Counted from the first letter of the stretch, positions 8,123 through 17,746 are shown. The stretch: DNA of 64,000 nucleotides from Lysobacteraceae bacterium P (GCA_005503055.1 SCOX01000001.1:310001-374000), one strand, 5' to 3'. Program-made: numbers and translations. Notes: generated from the sequence alone by a model not told the origin.

Positions 8123-9232
8123 TCACCCCGACACGTCCGGCACGTAGAAGAACACCGCGGCAAGGATCAGGTACACCGCGAGCAGCTGCACGCCGCGCAG
8201 CCAGTCGGTTCGGCCGTCGCTGGTGATCTGGCCGGTGATGAGCACCGAGAACACGATAAGGATCACCAGCCCCGGGCCGAACACCAGCCCCATCGGATGC
8301 GGGCCCATGAAATAGCTCAGCAGCACCAGCAGCGGCGCCACCAGCAGCGCCAGCTGCACGCTGGCGCCGAGCGCGATCGACATCGCCAGGTCCATGCGGT
8401 TCTGGCGTGCCGCCACTATCGCAGTGGCCTGTTCGGCGGCGCCGCCGATGACCGCGAGCACGAACACACCGGTGAAAGCGTCCGACAGCCCCAGCTCCTC
8501 GCTGGCCGGTTCGATCGCGCCGACCAGGATCTCGCTCAACCAGATGATGCCCAGGCTGACGGCGGCCAGCACCAGGACGGCCTTCTTCGGGCTCCATTGC
8601 GGCGAGTGGTGCAGTGGGGTGACGTCCTGCGGCGCCGCCGTTGCCGCTTCCGCGGCCGCGGTCGCCGCCGCCTTTGCCTGGCGCGTGTTCGCGGCACGGC
8701 TGGCGGCGAGGGTGTAGCCAACGTTGGCGACATAGACCAACAACAGTGCTATCGCGATCCAGGCGCTGATCGGGCTCAGCGCGGCGTCCGGATCGGGAAC
8801 GAGCGCGCCATACGCGGCCGGCATGATCAAGGCGATCACGGCCAGCGTGAGCATCGTCGCCTGCGTGCGCGCGGCGTGCGCGTCGTAGCGCTGCACGCCG
8901 TGGCGCACACCGCCGATCACCATCGCCAGACCCAGCACGAACAGGATGTTGCCGATGATCGTGCCGGCGATGGACGCCTTGACCATGTCGTGCAGGCCGC
9001 TGCGCAGCGCCGCCAGCGCGATGATGAGTTCGGCCGCGTTGCCGAAGGTCGCGTTCAGCAGTCCGCCGACGCCCGGCCCCAGCCGCGCCGCGAGCGAACC
9101 GGTGGCCTGCGCCATCAACGAGGCCAACGGAACGATGCCCAGGCCCGCCACGACGAAGATCAACAGCGAACGCGCCGGCATGAAGTGCTCCAGAGCGATC
9201 GCCAGCGGCAGGAGCACGAGCAGCCATTTCAT
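8123..9232 (-). CDS. Ca2+/H+ antiporter of the CaCA (CAX/ChaA) family
   Basis: The 369-residue protein has about 11 hydrophobic segments in two homologous halves. Each half carries a CaCA alpha-repeat: GLLNATFGNAAELI near residue 60-73 and VIGGAAEQATAIVAA in the second half. An acidic/alanine-rich loop separates the halves. These exporters expel Ca2+ (sometimes Na+ or K+) in exchange for H+. It follows the outer-membrane factor by 14 bp and is the last gene of the receiver-DUF3302-HlyD-OMF operon, an unusual association. Confidence 0.88.
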   Translation of the reverse strand: MKWLLVLLPLAIALEHFMPARSLLIFVVAGLGIVPLASLMAQATGSLAARLGPGVGGLLNATFGNAAELIIALAALRSGLHDMVKASIAGTIIGNILFVLGLAMVIGGVRHGVQRYDAHAARTQATMLTLAVIALIMPAAYGALVPDPDAALSPISAWIAIALLLVYVANVGYTLAASRAANTRQAKAAATAAAEAATAAPQDVTPLHHSPQWSPKKAVLVLAAVSLGIIWLSEILVGAIEPASEELGLSDAFTGVFVLAVIGGAAEQATAIVAARQNRMDLAMSIALGASVQLALLVAPLLVLLSYFMGPHPMGLVFGPGLVILIVFSVLITGQITSDGRTDWLRGVQLLAVYLILAAVFFYVPDVSG

Positions 9233-9246
9233 GTCGCCCCCCGTGG

Positions 9247-10716
9247 TCAGTTCGTGATCGGTACGTCGGATCCGGCCGGCGCGTCGGCGTTCGCCGCGAC
9301 CTCCGGCGGCGGGCCGAAGCTGCCGCCCAGCGCCAGGTGCAGGTCGACGCGGCGGCTCAGCCGTTCGCGCTGCACGCTGAGCAGGGCGATCTCGGCGGCC
9401 CACGCCGCCAGCTGACGCTGGCTGACCGCGCGCAGGTCGGAGCGTCCAATGCGGTAGGCCGATTCTTCCATTCGCGTGATGTCGCGGTTGGCCTGCGTGG
9501 CCGCGGACAGGATGCGTTCGCGCTCGGCGAGGATGCGCTCGGCGTTGAGCGCGTCCTCGACTTCGTCCAGCGCGATGAGCGCGCGCCGCGCATAGTCGGC
9601 GACGGCTTCCTTCTGCTCGGCGGTGCGCAGGTGCACCTGGCCCGTCAGCGCACCGCCGCTGTAGATCGGCGCGGTCGCGGTGGCGGAGATGGTGGAGACA
9701 TCGTTCTCGAGGTTCTCGCGTGTCTCGACGACCTCGTTGCTGATCTTCCCGTATCCGGCCGATATCGAAAGCGTGGGCAACATGGCGGCCTTCGCCTCGC
9801 CGACGCGGTCGAAGGCGGCGGCGACGCGGCGCTGCGCCGCGATCATGTCGGGCCGACGATCGAGTACGTCCATGGGGATGCCCGCGGGCACCGGTGCAGG
9901 GGAAGGCGTAAGCGAACCGCGCGCGGCGAGCGTTGCGCCGGGATAGCGGCCCAGCAACAGTTCCAGCGCACGCAGTGCCTGCCGGTGCGCGAGTTCCACC
10001 TGCTGGGTCGCGTCCTCGTAGGAAGCCAGGTTGGCCTGCGCGACCATCACGTCGGTCTGCGTGCCCGCACCCACGCGCAAACGCTGCCCGGACAGTTCCA
10101 CCAGGCGCGCGCCGGCGTCGGCCATGTCGCCGGCCAGCGTGAGTTGCATGCGGGTCTCGTTGACGACGAACCAGGCACGCGCGACACCGGCCGCCAGCGA
10201 CTGCTGGGCGTAGCGATAGTCGGCGCCGGACGCGTCGCGCGCGGCGCGGGCGGCGTTGCGCGCATAGCGCAGGCGTCCCCACAGGTCCAGTTCCCACGAC
10301 AGGCGCAGCATGACGCCGCTCAGCAATGGCACGAGGTCGGCGATGGGCTTGGAACCCCCGCGCGCGAGCAGCCCGATGGCAGGCTTGAGATTGGCTTCGG
10401 CCATGTCGACCTGGGCGTTGGCTTGTTCAACGCGTGCGGCGGCCATCAACAGGTCGGGATTGCGTTCCAGCGCCTCGTGCACGAGCTGGGTGAGGATCGG
10501 GTCGTTGAAGCTCGCCAGCCAGTCCTCGTCGATCCGCGCGGCGCTGGCCTGCGCCGACCAGTTCGGTGGAATGGCGACCTGGCCCAGCGCCTGTTCGCGG
10601 ACTTCCTCGCCCGTGGGTTCGGGCAGCACGGCGCAGCCGGCGAGCAGCGTGAGCAGGCACGCGGCGATGCCCGGCATCGTCTTCTTCGCGCGGTTGCTCG
10701 TTGGGCACGGTGCCAT
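9247..10716 (-). CDS. NodT-family outer-membrane efflux lipoprotein
   Basis: The 489-residue protein has a lipobox LLAGC (Cys28) and the duplicated OEP/TolC architecture: two long helical pairs joined by beta segments, with SWELDLWGRLR near residue 140 and LDRRPDMIAAQRRVAA near 295. It forms the outer-membrane duct of a tripartite exporter. It lies seven bases downstream of the HlyD-type adaptor gene; no RND, MFS or ABC inner-membrane pump is in the operon. Confidence 0.88.
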   Translation of the reverse strand: MAPCPTSNRAKKTMPGIAACLLTLLAGCAVLPEPTGEEVREQALGQVAIPPNWSAQASAARIDEDWLASFNDPILTQLVHEALERNPDLLMAAARVEQANAQVDMAEANLKPAIGLLARGGSKPIADLVPLLSGVMLRLSWELDLWGRLRYARNAARAARDASGADYRYAQQSLAAGVARAWFVVNETRMQLTLAGDMADAGARLVELSGQRLRVGAGTQTDVMVAQANLASYEDATQQVELAHRQALRALELLLGRYPGATLAARGSLTPSPAPVPAGIPMDVLDRRPDMIAAQRRVAAAFDRVGEAKAAMLPTLSISAGYGKISNEVVETRENLENDVSTISATATAPIYSGGALTGQVHLRTAEQKEAVADYARRALIALDEVEDALNAERILAERERILSAATQANRDITRMEESAYRIGRSDLRAVSQRQLAAWAAEIALLSVQRERLSRRVDLHLALGGSFGPPPEVAANADAPAGSDVPITN

Positions 10717-10723
10717 GGTCGCC

Positions 10724-11905
10724 TCAGTGCATCTTCAGCACGAGCCAGTCGAGCTTGGAGCTCACCCGCAGGATGACCTTGCGGATGATGTGCAGCAGCT
10801 TGCCGCGCTCGGTGTAGATGGCGCCCTGTCCCTGCGCGCCCATCGCGATGAAGGCATCGGCGTCCTTGCCGGTCGTGCGCAGGCGCACGGCAATGCGCCC
10901 CGGCGGCAACGGTTGCGCTCCGGTCGTCGGGACCATGCCGCTGATCGGCAACTGTCCGGTGCCCGAGGCCCACACCACCGAATCCACCACGCACTTGATG
11001 ATGCGGTTGGGGTGGGTCTTCAAGGCGACTTCCGCCTCGTTGCCCGGGGCGACGTTGGCCAGCTCGTTCTGCGCGAACATCGCCAGCACGATCTGTTCCT
11101 TCTCGACGAAGCTCATCACCGGCGTCAACGGCAGGCTCGCGGCGTAGGAACCTTCGCGCAATTGCAGGTTGACGACGATGCCGTCCGCCGGCGCGTACAC
11201 CGTGGTCTGCTCCAGCTGCCAGCGCGCCTGGATGATCTGCGCCTTGAGCTGCTCCACCGCCGCGCGCGCCTGCGCCACTTCCGACAGCTGTCCGTCGCGC
11301 GTCTGCGCCGACATCTTCTGCTGCACCTGCGCCATCTGCGCGGTGGTGGACACCAGTTCGGACCGCAGGCTGGCCGCCTCGGTCTGCGCCTGCTCGTGAT
11401 CGAACTTGGAACCTGCGCCGGTTTGCGCCAGTTCGGCTGTCTGCCGCTCGCGCTTGACCGCCAGGGCGACGCGGGAATCGAGGGCATCGCGCACGGACCG
11501 CGCCGAACGCAGCTGCTCGCCCAGTTCGCGCTGATAAGCCTGGGCGGTGTCGAGCTTGGCCGACATTTCCGGCAGCTTGGCCTCGAGCGCCGCCAGTTCC
11601 TGCTGGAAGGGCAGCGGGTCGATGCGGAACAGCACGTCGCCTTTCCTGACGGGGCGATTGGGCTCCAGCGGAACTTCGATCACGCGTCCGCTCACGCGCG
11701 GCACCACCTGCACCACGTAATTGATCACGCGCACGTCGGAGGAGGACGGCGCGACCACGTTGAGGATCAGGATCATGGCCGTCAGCGCGAAGATCGGCAG
11801 CGACACGACGATGATCTGCGTGACGAAATTCCACGGCAGCCATTTGAACTTGAAGAAGATCAGCCAGACGAAGAACGAGTAGATCAGCAGCAGGATGATT
11901 TCCAT
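10724..11905 (-). CDS. HlyD-family membrane fusion protein (YiaV/EmrA-like)
   Basis: The 393-residue protein has two N-terminal hydrophobic segments (2-22 and 29-52), a split lipoyl/barrel-sandwich domain (PRVSGRVIEV at about 70-79 and VYAPADGIVVNL after the coiled coil), a long coiled-coil hairpin (about 100-230) and a beta-barrel region. Together with the DUF3302 gene directly upstream it reproduces the E. coli yiaW-yiaV pair. The start at 11905 uses the GAGGAG formed by the last codons of the upstream gene, so the genes are tightly coupled. Confidence 0.85.
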   Translation of the reverse strand: MEIILLLIYSFFVWLIFFKFKWLPWNFVTQIIVVSLPIFALTAMILILNVVAPSSSDVRVINYVVQVVPRVSGRVIEVPLEPNRPVRKGDVLFRIDPLPFQQELAALEAKLPEMSAKLDTAQAYQRELGEQLRSARSVRDALDSRVALAVKRERQTAELAQTGAGSKFDHEQAQTEAASLRSELVSTTAQMAQVQQKMSAQTRDGQLSEVAQARAAVEQLKAQIIQARWQLEQTTVYAPADGIVVNLQLREGSYAASLPLTPVMSFVEKEQIVLAMFAQNELANVAPGNEAEVALKTHPNRIIKCVVDSVVWASGTGQLPISGMVPTTGAQPLPPGRIAVRLRTTGKDADAFIAMGAQGQGAIYTERGKLLHIIRKVILRVSSKLDWLVLKMH

Positions 11906-11908
11906 GGC

Positions 11909-12532
11909 TTACTCCTCGTCGCCGCCGCGCATGGGCGACGGCCGCGCTGCGCCATTGCCCATCGCGACCGCCATTTCCAGCGAGCGGATGCGCCGGCGCA
12001 GTTCGTCCACTTCCGCCTGCGATTCGATGGCGCGATCGACGGCGCGGTCGTCCGCGCGTGCGTCGACGGCGGCCGCTTGCGGCTCGGGCTCGGGGCCCTG
12101 CTCGGCATCGTGGAACGGCGTCAGCGCATCGCCGGCGTGACTGCCGTGGTCGCTGACGTCGGTGCCGTAGGCGAGGCGATGCATCACGGGCTTGGTATAG
12201 GCCCACAGCCAGGCCAGCGGCCACAGCAGGCCGCCGAAGAACAGCGACAGCAGGCACAGCGTCTTGATCGCATCGAGCTGCGGATGCCGGCGCTTCTCGG
12301 CGATCTTCTCCGGCAGGATGTGCACGAACCAGAACACCGCGATAAGCACCACCGGCACCACGATCAACGCCAGCCAGGCGACGACGTTGGCGGCCGTGTC
12401 GAGGGCTTCGCCGCTCAGCAGCGAGGCATGCGACACGCACGGCGCCAGGCCCAGGACGAGCGCGATCGGTGCGATGCGTGCGGTCGCTTGGCGACGCTGG
12501 GGACTGCGCTTTCGCGGGAAGACCGTATTCAT
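11909..12532 (-). CDS. DUF3302 (YiaW-like) inner-membrane protein
   Basis: Two strong transmembrane segments (about 45-70 and 88-112) flank HILPEKIAEKRRHPQLDAIK, typical of DUF3302/YiaW. An N-terminal basic leader with a hydrophobic stretch (residues 20-36) may be a signal or a further anchor. The C-terminal 90 residues are acidic and end in a coiled coil. The family has no proven function but always pairs with an HlyD-type protein, as here. Its ATG overlaps the receiver gene's stop (ATGA). Confidence 0.8.
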   Translation of the reverse strand: MNTVFPRKRSPQRRQATARIAPIALVLGLAPCVSHASLLSGEALDTAANVVAWLALIVVPVVLIAVFWFVHILPEKIAEKRRHPQLDAIKTLCLLSLFFGGLLWPLAWLWAYTKPVMHRLAYGTDVSDHGSHAGDALTPFHDAEQGPEPEPQAAAVDARADDRAVDRAIESQAEVDELRRRIRSLEMAVAMGNGAARPSPMRGGDEE

Positions 12533-12942
12533 TGGACTGCCCCTGGATCTTGGGTCGGGCCGGAGGTGGCGTGCTGTTCCACCGCGCCGAGGATCGCGCT
12601 GATCAGCGATTCGTCGTCCACCGGTTTGCACAGGTACGCGTCGGCACCCCCGTTCAGTGCACGCCGGCGACCCTCTGCGGTGTCGTTGCCGGTCAGCACG
12701 ACGATCGGGAACGGGAGCTGGCGCTCGTTCAAAACGTCCTGGACATCGAAGCCACTCAACCCCGGCATGTGCAGGTCCAGGACGACGCAGTCGGGCGCGC
12801 TGTCCTTCGCATGGCGCAGGAACTCGTTGCCCGATGCGTACACCAGGACTTCGAATCCGGCGGAACGGAGCAGACGATGCAGCGCGTGGCGCACATCCTC
12901 TTCGTCGTCCACCACGGCAATGGTGAGGGAACGTCCGAGCAT
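12529..12942 (-). CDS. Stand-alone response-regulator receiver protein
   Basis: The 137-residue product is a single receiver domain: VVDDEED (D12-D13), phospho-acceptor D56 in VVLDLHMPG, T84 region VVLTGND and K106 region LCKPVDD. No output domain follows. It heads the DUF3302-HlyD-OMF-CaCA operon and faces, across 225 bp, a PAS histidine kinase and FixJ regulator, so it may receive phosphate from that kinase. ATG 12942 is chosen because the domain begins five residues later. Confidence 0.85.
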   Translation of the reverse strand: MLGRSLTIAVVDDEEDVRHALHRLLRSAGFEVLVYASGNEFLRHAKDSAPDCVVLDLHMPGLSGFDVQDVLNERQLPFPIVVLTGNDTAEGRRRALNGGADAYLCKPVDDESLISAILGAVEQHATSGPTQDPGAVQ

Positions 12943-12978
12943 CGCCGACAAGCTCGCGCGAATTCCGATCCGTCGGCA

Positions 12979-12995
12979 ATTGGCCCTTGGCCCAA
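12979..12995. promoter_or_regulatory. Shared 17-bp site in the receiver/kinase divergent region
   Basis: ATTGGCCCTTGGCCCAA on the plus strand (two tandem TTGGCCC heptamers plus AA). The same 17 bases occur inverted at 45192-45208 ahead of the OmpA operon and I found no third copy. Here the site lies 37-53 bp before the receiver-operon start codon, in the same orientation relative to that operon as it has to the ompA-like gene. It is a candidate binding site for a shared regulator. Confidence 0.5.
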
Positions 12996-13167
12996 CACAC
13001 GAGACCGACCGCAACCGGAGTAGAGTCGGGCGCGCATCAAAAGGAACGTCGGCGCCGCGCGGCAAGAATCGTGCCGGGGAAGCCGTCTGGCCGCTTCGCG
13101 CCGTACCGCGCGTTCCTGAACCGGGTCCCTAAGGAATAGGGCGACTGCCGCGCTGAAAGGGATGACG

Positions 13168-15366
13168 ATGAACTGGGTCACCCTGACATGGCCGATGCTG
13201 GCGGCTGCGAGTCTGGTGCTCGGACTCGTGCACGGGCTGCTGTGGGTCAACCAGCGCCAATTGCGCGTGCATCTGGCTTTCGCCGTGGCCGCCGTTGCCG
13301 TTGCCGGGCTCACCCTGCTGGAGATGGCGGCATTGCAGGCCGCCTCGCCGCACCGCCTGGGCGAACTGATCCGCTGGATGCATCTGCCGGTCGCAGTGGT
13401 GATCCTGGCGATGGTGTACGTGGTGCACGTCTCGTTCGGCCATGGCTCGCGCTGGCTGGCGCTTGCCGCGGTCTCGTTGCGCTTGGTCGCACTGGCCCTG
13501 AACTTCGCCAGCCCGGTCAATCTCAACTTCGATTCGATCACGGCCGTGGCCCAGACCGACTGGTGGGGCGTGACCGTGCATTACCCGGTGGGCGAACTCA
13601 ATCCCTGGTTGCTGCTGTCGCAACTGAGCAATGTGTTGCTGCTGGCCTATCTGGTGCAGACGATCTTCCGCGGCATGACGGCGCCGGAAGAAAACCGCCA
13701 TGCGGTGCTGGTGATCTGCGGCGGATGGGTGCTGCTGATCGTGGTGATGATGACGTCCGCGCTGCTGATGGCGGCGATGGGCTTGCCCCGCATCCCGCTC
13801 ACCGCCACGCCCAGCTTCGTCATCGTCGGGCTCGCGATGAGCTGGCAGCTGGGCCGCGATCTGTTCCGGTCGGAGCGTCTTGCGCATCTGCTTCATGAGA
13901 GCGAGATCCGGCGCCTGCGCGTGCAGAAGGACCTCGACCTGGCCGCGTCCGCGCCGGGCCTGGGGCTGTGGTCGTGGGACGTTGCGAGCAACGCCTACCT
14001 GCAGAACTCGAACAACCACGAGATGCTCGACACCGCGCAAGGGGCCGGCGACGTGCGCGAGGCGCTGTTCGGCCGCGTCGAAGAGGAACACCGCGAGACC
14101 GTGGAGCGCCAGTTCGAACGGGCGATCGCCCAGCCGGTGTGGGAGATGGAATACCGCATCGTCCGTGCCGACAACGCGCGGCGTTGGATCAGCCTGATGG
14201 GCAGCGTGGAAACCGCCGCCGACGGAACGCCGTCGCTGGTCCGCGGTGTGACGCGCGACATGACGCGCCTGAAGAGCGAGCAGGACATGCTCAGCATCCT
14301 GCTCGAAGTGGCGCCCAGCGCGCTGCTGCTGGTAGACGCGAAGGGCAATATCCGCTACGCCAACCTGCAGGCGTCGCACGTGTTCGGATACGAGGACCAG
14401 CACATGGTCGGAATGCACGTCGATGCGCTCGTGCCGCAGCGGTTCGCGCCCGATCACGCCGAACACCGGCGCCGCTTCGTCGCCCATCCGACGCCGCGCG
14501 CGATGGGCAAGGCGATGGACATCGTCGGTGTACGCCGCGACGGCACGGAGTTTCCGGTCGAGGTCGGGCTGAGCCCATTGTCGCTCGGCAACCAGCCGCA
14601 CGTCGTCGCATCGGTGACCGACCTGACCGAGCGCAAGGAAATGGAAATGGAAATGGCGATGGAGCGCGAGGGCATCGCCCATCTGGCGCGCGTCACCATG
14701 CTGGGCGAGCTGTCGGGCTCGCTGGCGCACGAGTTGAACCAGCCCCTGGCGGCGATCCTCAGCAACGCACAGGCCGCGCAACGCATGCTGCGGCGCGATC
14801 CGACCGAGATCGGCGAAGTGCAGGCGATCCTGGGCGACATCGTTGACAACGACCGCAGGGCCGGGCAGGTGATCGCGCGCCTGCGCAGCCTGCTGAAGAA
14901 GGAACACCGCGAGCAGTACCCGCTGATGATGAACGAGCTGGTGCAGGAGTCGATCCGGCTGATGCGCAACGACCTGCTCAACCGGCGCGTGGCGTGGCGC
15001 ATGGACCTCGCGCCCGGCATTCCGCGCGTGGTGGGCGACCGCATCCAGTTGCAGCAGGTCCTGCTCAATCTCATCTTCAATGCCTGCGACGCCCTGCCCG
15101 AGAAGAACCGGGACCGCATCGTCACGGTGCGCACCGTACGCTCGGACATCGGCGTGTGCACCGAAGTCACCGACAGCGGGCAGGGGATTCCCGAGGCTAT
15201 GCTGGAATCGATCTTCAAACCGTTCGAGTCGACCAAACCCGACGGCATGGGCATGGGGCTGGCGGTATGCCGTACGATCGTGCGGGCGCACCATGGCCAC
15301 ATCTGGGCCGAGAACCGGGAAGCCGGTGGCGCGAAGGTCTGCTTCGACCTGCCGAGCGCGGAATGA
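13168..15366 (+). CDS. Membrane PAS-domain sensor histidine kinase (FixL-like)
   Basis: The 732-residue protein has seven N-terminal hydrophobic segments (residues 1-230, a MASE-like sensor), two PAS domains (about 250-370 and 380-490), a HisKA segment with phospho-accepting H521 in LAHELNQP, and an HATPase_c domain (N box NLIFNACDAL near 634, then DSGQGIP and GMGMGLAVCR). AAAGGG at 13156-13161 fits ATG 13168 (six bases) better than ATG 13162. Its stop overlaps the FixJ gene, so the two form a cognate pair. The PAS ligand is unknown. Confidence 0.9.
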   Translation: MNWVTLTWPMLAAASLVLGLVHGLLWVNQRQLRVHLAFAVAAVAVAGLTLLEMAALQAASPHRLGELIRWMHLPVAVVILAMVYVVHVSFGHGSRWLALAAVSLRLVALALNFASPVNLNFDSITAVAQTDWWGVTVHYPVGELNPWLLLSQLSNVLLLAYLVQTIFRGMTAPEENRHAVLVICGGWVLLIVVMMTSALLMAAMGLPRIPLTATPSFVIVGLAMSWQLGRDLFRSERLAHLLHESEIRRLRVQKDLDLAASAPGLGLWSWDVASNAYLQNSNNHEMLDTAQGAGDVREALFGRVEEEHRETVERQFERAIAQPVWEMEYRIVRADNARRWISLMGSVETAADGTPSLVRGVTRDMTRLKSEQDMLSILLEVAPSALLLVDAKGNIRYANLQASHVFGYEDQHMVGMHVDALVPQRFAPDHAEHRRRFVAHPTPRAMGKAMDIVGVRRDGTEFPVEVGLSPLSLGNQPHVVASVTDLTERKEMEMEMAMEREGIAHLARVTMLGELSGSLAHELNQPLAAILSNAQAAQRMLRRDPTEIGEVQAILGDIVDNDRRAGQVIARLRSLLKKEHREQYPLMMNELVQESIRLMRNDLLNRRVAWRMDLAPGIPRVVGDRIQLQQVLLNLIFNACDALPEKNRDRIVTVRTVRSDIGVCTEVTDSGQGIPEAMLESIFKPFESTKPDGMGMGLAVCRTIVRAHHGHIWAENREAGGAKVCFDLPSAE

Positions 15367-15986
15367 TGGACATGTCCACCACAATCGTTCACGTAGTCGA
15401 CGACGATGCCAGCGTCCTCAAGGCGCTGACGCGGGTGCTCTCGACCGAAGGCTTCAGCGTGTCTCCCAGCCAGTCCACGCGCGAATTCCTCGATCGCTAC
15501 GACCCCGGGGTCCCGGGATGCATCGTGCTCGACCTGGCGATGCCGGAGATGGACGGCCTGCAGTTGCAGGCGCTGCTGGAACAACAGGGCGTCACCCATC
15601 CGGTGATCTTCCTCACCGGCTGCGCCGACATCCAGTCCACCGTGCGCGCGATGAAGGCCGGCGCGATCGACTTCCTCACCAAGCCGGTGGACATCGATGC
15701 GCTGCTGGAAGCAGTGCGCCGCGGCATCGACCTCGACATGGAGGCAAGGTTGCAGCGTGACGGCCGATGCGAGGCGAGCGCGCTCGTCCTCACGCTCACT
15801 CCGCGCGAACGCGAAGTGCTGCGGCATGTGCTGTCGGGACGGCTCAACAAGCAGATCGCCGCGGAGTTGGGCATCGTCGAGAAGACCATCAAGGTCCACC
15901 GCTCGCGCATGATGCAGAAGCTGCGCGTGCGTTCGGTGCCCGAACTGGTGCGCCTGGCCGAGCGTGCCGAGGTCACACCGGCCTAG
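15363..15986 (+). CDS. FixJ-family response regulator
   Basis: The receiver domain has VDDDAS and a phospho-acceptor Asp in IVLDLAMPEMDG (D57 counted from ATG 15363, D54 from ATG 15372). A LuxR-type HTH follows: LTPREREVLRHVLSG and GIVEKTIKVHRSRMMQKL. Three in-frame ATGs cluster at 15363, 15366 and 15372; the first overlaps the kinase stop. It is the cognate partner of the upstream kinase and is a plausible regulator of the divergent exporter operon. Confidence 0.9.
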   Translation: MMDMSTTIVHVVDDDASVLKALTRVLSTEGFSVSPSQSTREFLDRYDPGVPGCIVLDLAMPEMDGLQLQALLEQQGVTHPVIFLTGCADIQSTVRAMKAGAIDFLTKPVDIDALLEAVRRGIDLDMEARLQRDGRCEASALVLTLTPREREVLRHVLSGRLNKQIAAELGIVEKTIKVHRSRMMQKLRVRSVPELVRLAERAEVTPA

Positions 15987-16010
15987 TCGCGCACACGCTC
16001 GACGCCACAC

Positions 16011-16034
16011 GGACGCCGGCAGGTTCCGGCGTCC
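16011..16034. terminator. Hairpin between convergent genes
   Basis: A perfect 9-bp stem GGACGCCGG/CCGGCGTCC with a 6-nt loop, midway between the FixJ gene (ends 15986) and the hydrolase gene (ends 16047). No T tract follows on either strand, so it would act as a bidirectional pause or a Rho-dependent or RNA-stabilising structure and not as a classical intrinsic terminator. Confidence 0.5.
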
Positions 16035-16046
16035 GCGATCGGTGCG

Positions 16047-16832
16047 CTACTTAGCGCGCCCCGCCGCCTGCAGGATCAGGTCTGCGATCTGCTTCGAATG
16101 CGAGACCATCGACAGATGCCCGGCGTCGACCTCGATGGTGGTGGCGCCCATGCGCTTGGCGAGGAAGCGTTCCAGGTCGGGGTTGATGGTCTGGTCCTGG
16201 CGCGAGACGGCATAGAAGGACGGCTTCTCGCGCCATGCCGCGTTCGTGGTGCGGCCGGTGAACAGCGAGGCCGCGGTGGCGCCCTGCACGGCGTAGAGCA
16301 CGTTCGCCTGGCGAGGCTGGACCCCGTTGGCGAAGTACTTCAGGAAGGCGTCCTTCGACAGCGTCGTGTAGCCGTCGTGGGTCTGTATGCCCGCGCGCGC
16401 CGCGCCGGCGGGGAACTTCCCGGAAAGTGCGACGAAGTCCTCGCCCGCGTCCGGCGCACGCGCGGCGACGTACACCAGCGCGGAGACCTTCGGGTCGTTA
16501 CCGACGTCGCTGATGACCGTGCCACCCCACGAATGAGCGACGAGCACGGTCGGTCCGTCCTGCTGCGCGAGCACGCGACGCGTGGCGTCCACCGAGTCCT
16601 GCAGCGAACTCAGCGGGTTCTGCACCGCGGTGACGTTCAAGCCGGCGGCCTGCAGGCGCGGTATGACCTCGGCCCAGCTGGAACCGTCGGCCCAGGCGCC
16701 GTGGACGAGCACGACGTTTTTGGCCTGGACGACAGGCGCTTGCTGCGCGCTGACGACGGGTACGGCGAGCATGCCCGAGAGGATCGCCAGCGTCGCCAGT
16801 GCCCACTTCTTCGAAAGATTCAACGCGTTCAT
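16047..16832 (-). CDS. Exported alpha/beta hydrolase
   Basis: The 261-residue product has a signal peptide (KKWALATLAILSG region, cleavage near VSA-QQ at 29-30) and an alpha/beta-hydrolase fold: oxyanion strand VVLVHGAWADGSSW, nucleophile Ser101 in VAHSWGGTVI, and late His in VDAGHLSMVSH. The GAWADGSSW wording marks the salicylate-esterase/EstC-like group; the substrate is unknown. It lies 83 bp downstream of the haloperoxidase-like gene on the same strand. Confidence 0.83.
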   Translation of the reverse strand: MNALNLSKKWALATLAILSGMLAVPVVSAQQAPVVQAKNVVLVHGAWADGSSWAEVIPRLQAAGLNVTAVQNPLSSLQDSVDATRRVLAQQDGPTVLVAHSWGGTVISDVGNDPKVSALVYVAARAPDAGEDFVALSGKFPAGAARAGIQTHDGYTTLSKDAFLKYFANGVQPRQANVLYAVQGATAASLFTGRTTNAAWREKPSFYAVSRQDQTINPDLERFLAKRMGATTIEVDAGHLSMVSHSKQIADLILQAAGRAK

Positions 16833-16915
16833 GGTCTTGCCTCGACGGATCGACGTCGCCGGGCGCGTCCTTGCGCGGGGACGTGGGGGAGGGGGCGTGT
16901 TGGTCGCGCGCCGTA

Positions 16916-17746
16916 TCAGGCGCGAACGAACGCGAGCAGGTCGGCGTTGATCACGTCGGCGTGTGTGGTGCACATGCCGTGCGGATAGCCCGGGTACACC
17001 TTCAACGTGGCGTTCTTCACCCGCTGCGCGGTGAGCAGGCCGGCGTCGGCGATCGGCACGACCTGGTCGTCGTCGCCGTGCAACACCAGCGTGGGTACGT
17101 CGATGGCCTTGAGGTCGTCGTTGAAGTCCGTTTCCGAGAAGGCCTTGATGCCTTCGTAATGCGCCGTCGCGCTGCCGATCATGCCCTGGCGCCACCAGTT
17201 GTCGACGACGCCTTCGATCGTCTTCACGCCGGGGCGGTTGAATCCGTAGAACGGGCCTTGCGCGAACTCACGGAAGTATTGGGCGCGATTGGCTGCGAGT
17301 CCGGCGCGGATGTCGTCGAACACGCTCATCGGCAAGCCGCCCGGATTGGCCGGCGTTTGCAGCATGATCGGCGGAACCGCGCTGATCAGCACCGCCTTGG
17401 CGACGCGTCCCTTGGCCGCGCGGGCGACGTAGCGCGCCACTTCGCCGCCGCCGGTGGAGTGGCCGATGTGCACGGCGTTGCGCAGGTCCAGCGCTTCGAA
17501 CACCGCCGTCGCGTCGGCGACGTAAGTGTCCATGTCGTGACCCTCGCCGACCTGGGCCGAACGTCCGTGGCCGCGACGGTCGTGCGCGATGACGCGATAG
17601 CCGTTGGCGAGGAAGAACAGCATCTGCGTGTCCCAGTCGTCGCTGGACAGCGGCCAGCCGTGGTGGAAGACGATGGGCTGGGCCGACTTCGGGCCCCAGT
17701 CCTTGTAGAAAATCTCGACGCCGTCTTTGGTGGTGATCGTGCTCAT
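16916..17746 (-). CDS. Non-heme haloperoxidase-like alpha/beta hydrolase
   Basis: The 276-residue cytosolic protein has [24 protein letters not shown], nucleophile Ser97 in IGHSTGGGE, the acid in [10 protein letters not shown] and His in GYPHGM. This is the signature of cofactor-free chloroperoxidases (CpoF-like) and perhydrolases. GGAGAAGG precedes ATG 17746. In vivo these enzymes are more likely esterases or lactonases than true haloperoxidases. Confidence 0.87.
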   Translation of the reverse strand: MSTITTKDGVEIFYKDWGPKSAQPIVFHHGWPLSSDDWDTQMLFFLANGYRVIAHDRRGHGRSAQVGEGHDMDTYVADATAVFEALDLRNAVHIGHSTGGGEVARYVARAAKGRVAKAVLISAVPPIMLQTPANPGGLPMSVFDDIRAGLAANRAQYFREFAQGPFYGFNRPGVKTIEGVVDNWWRQGMIGSATAHYEGIKAFSETDFNDDLKAIDVPTLVLHGDDDQVVPIADAGLLTAQRVKNATLKVYPGYPHGMCTTHADVINADLLAFVRA

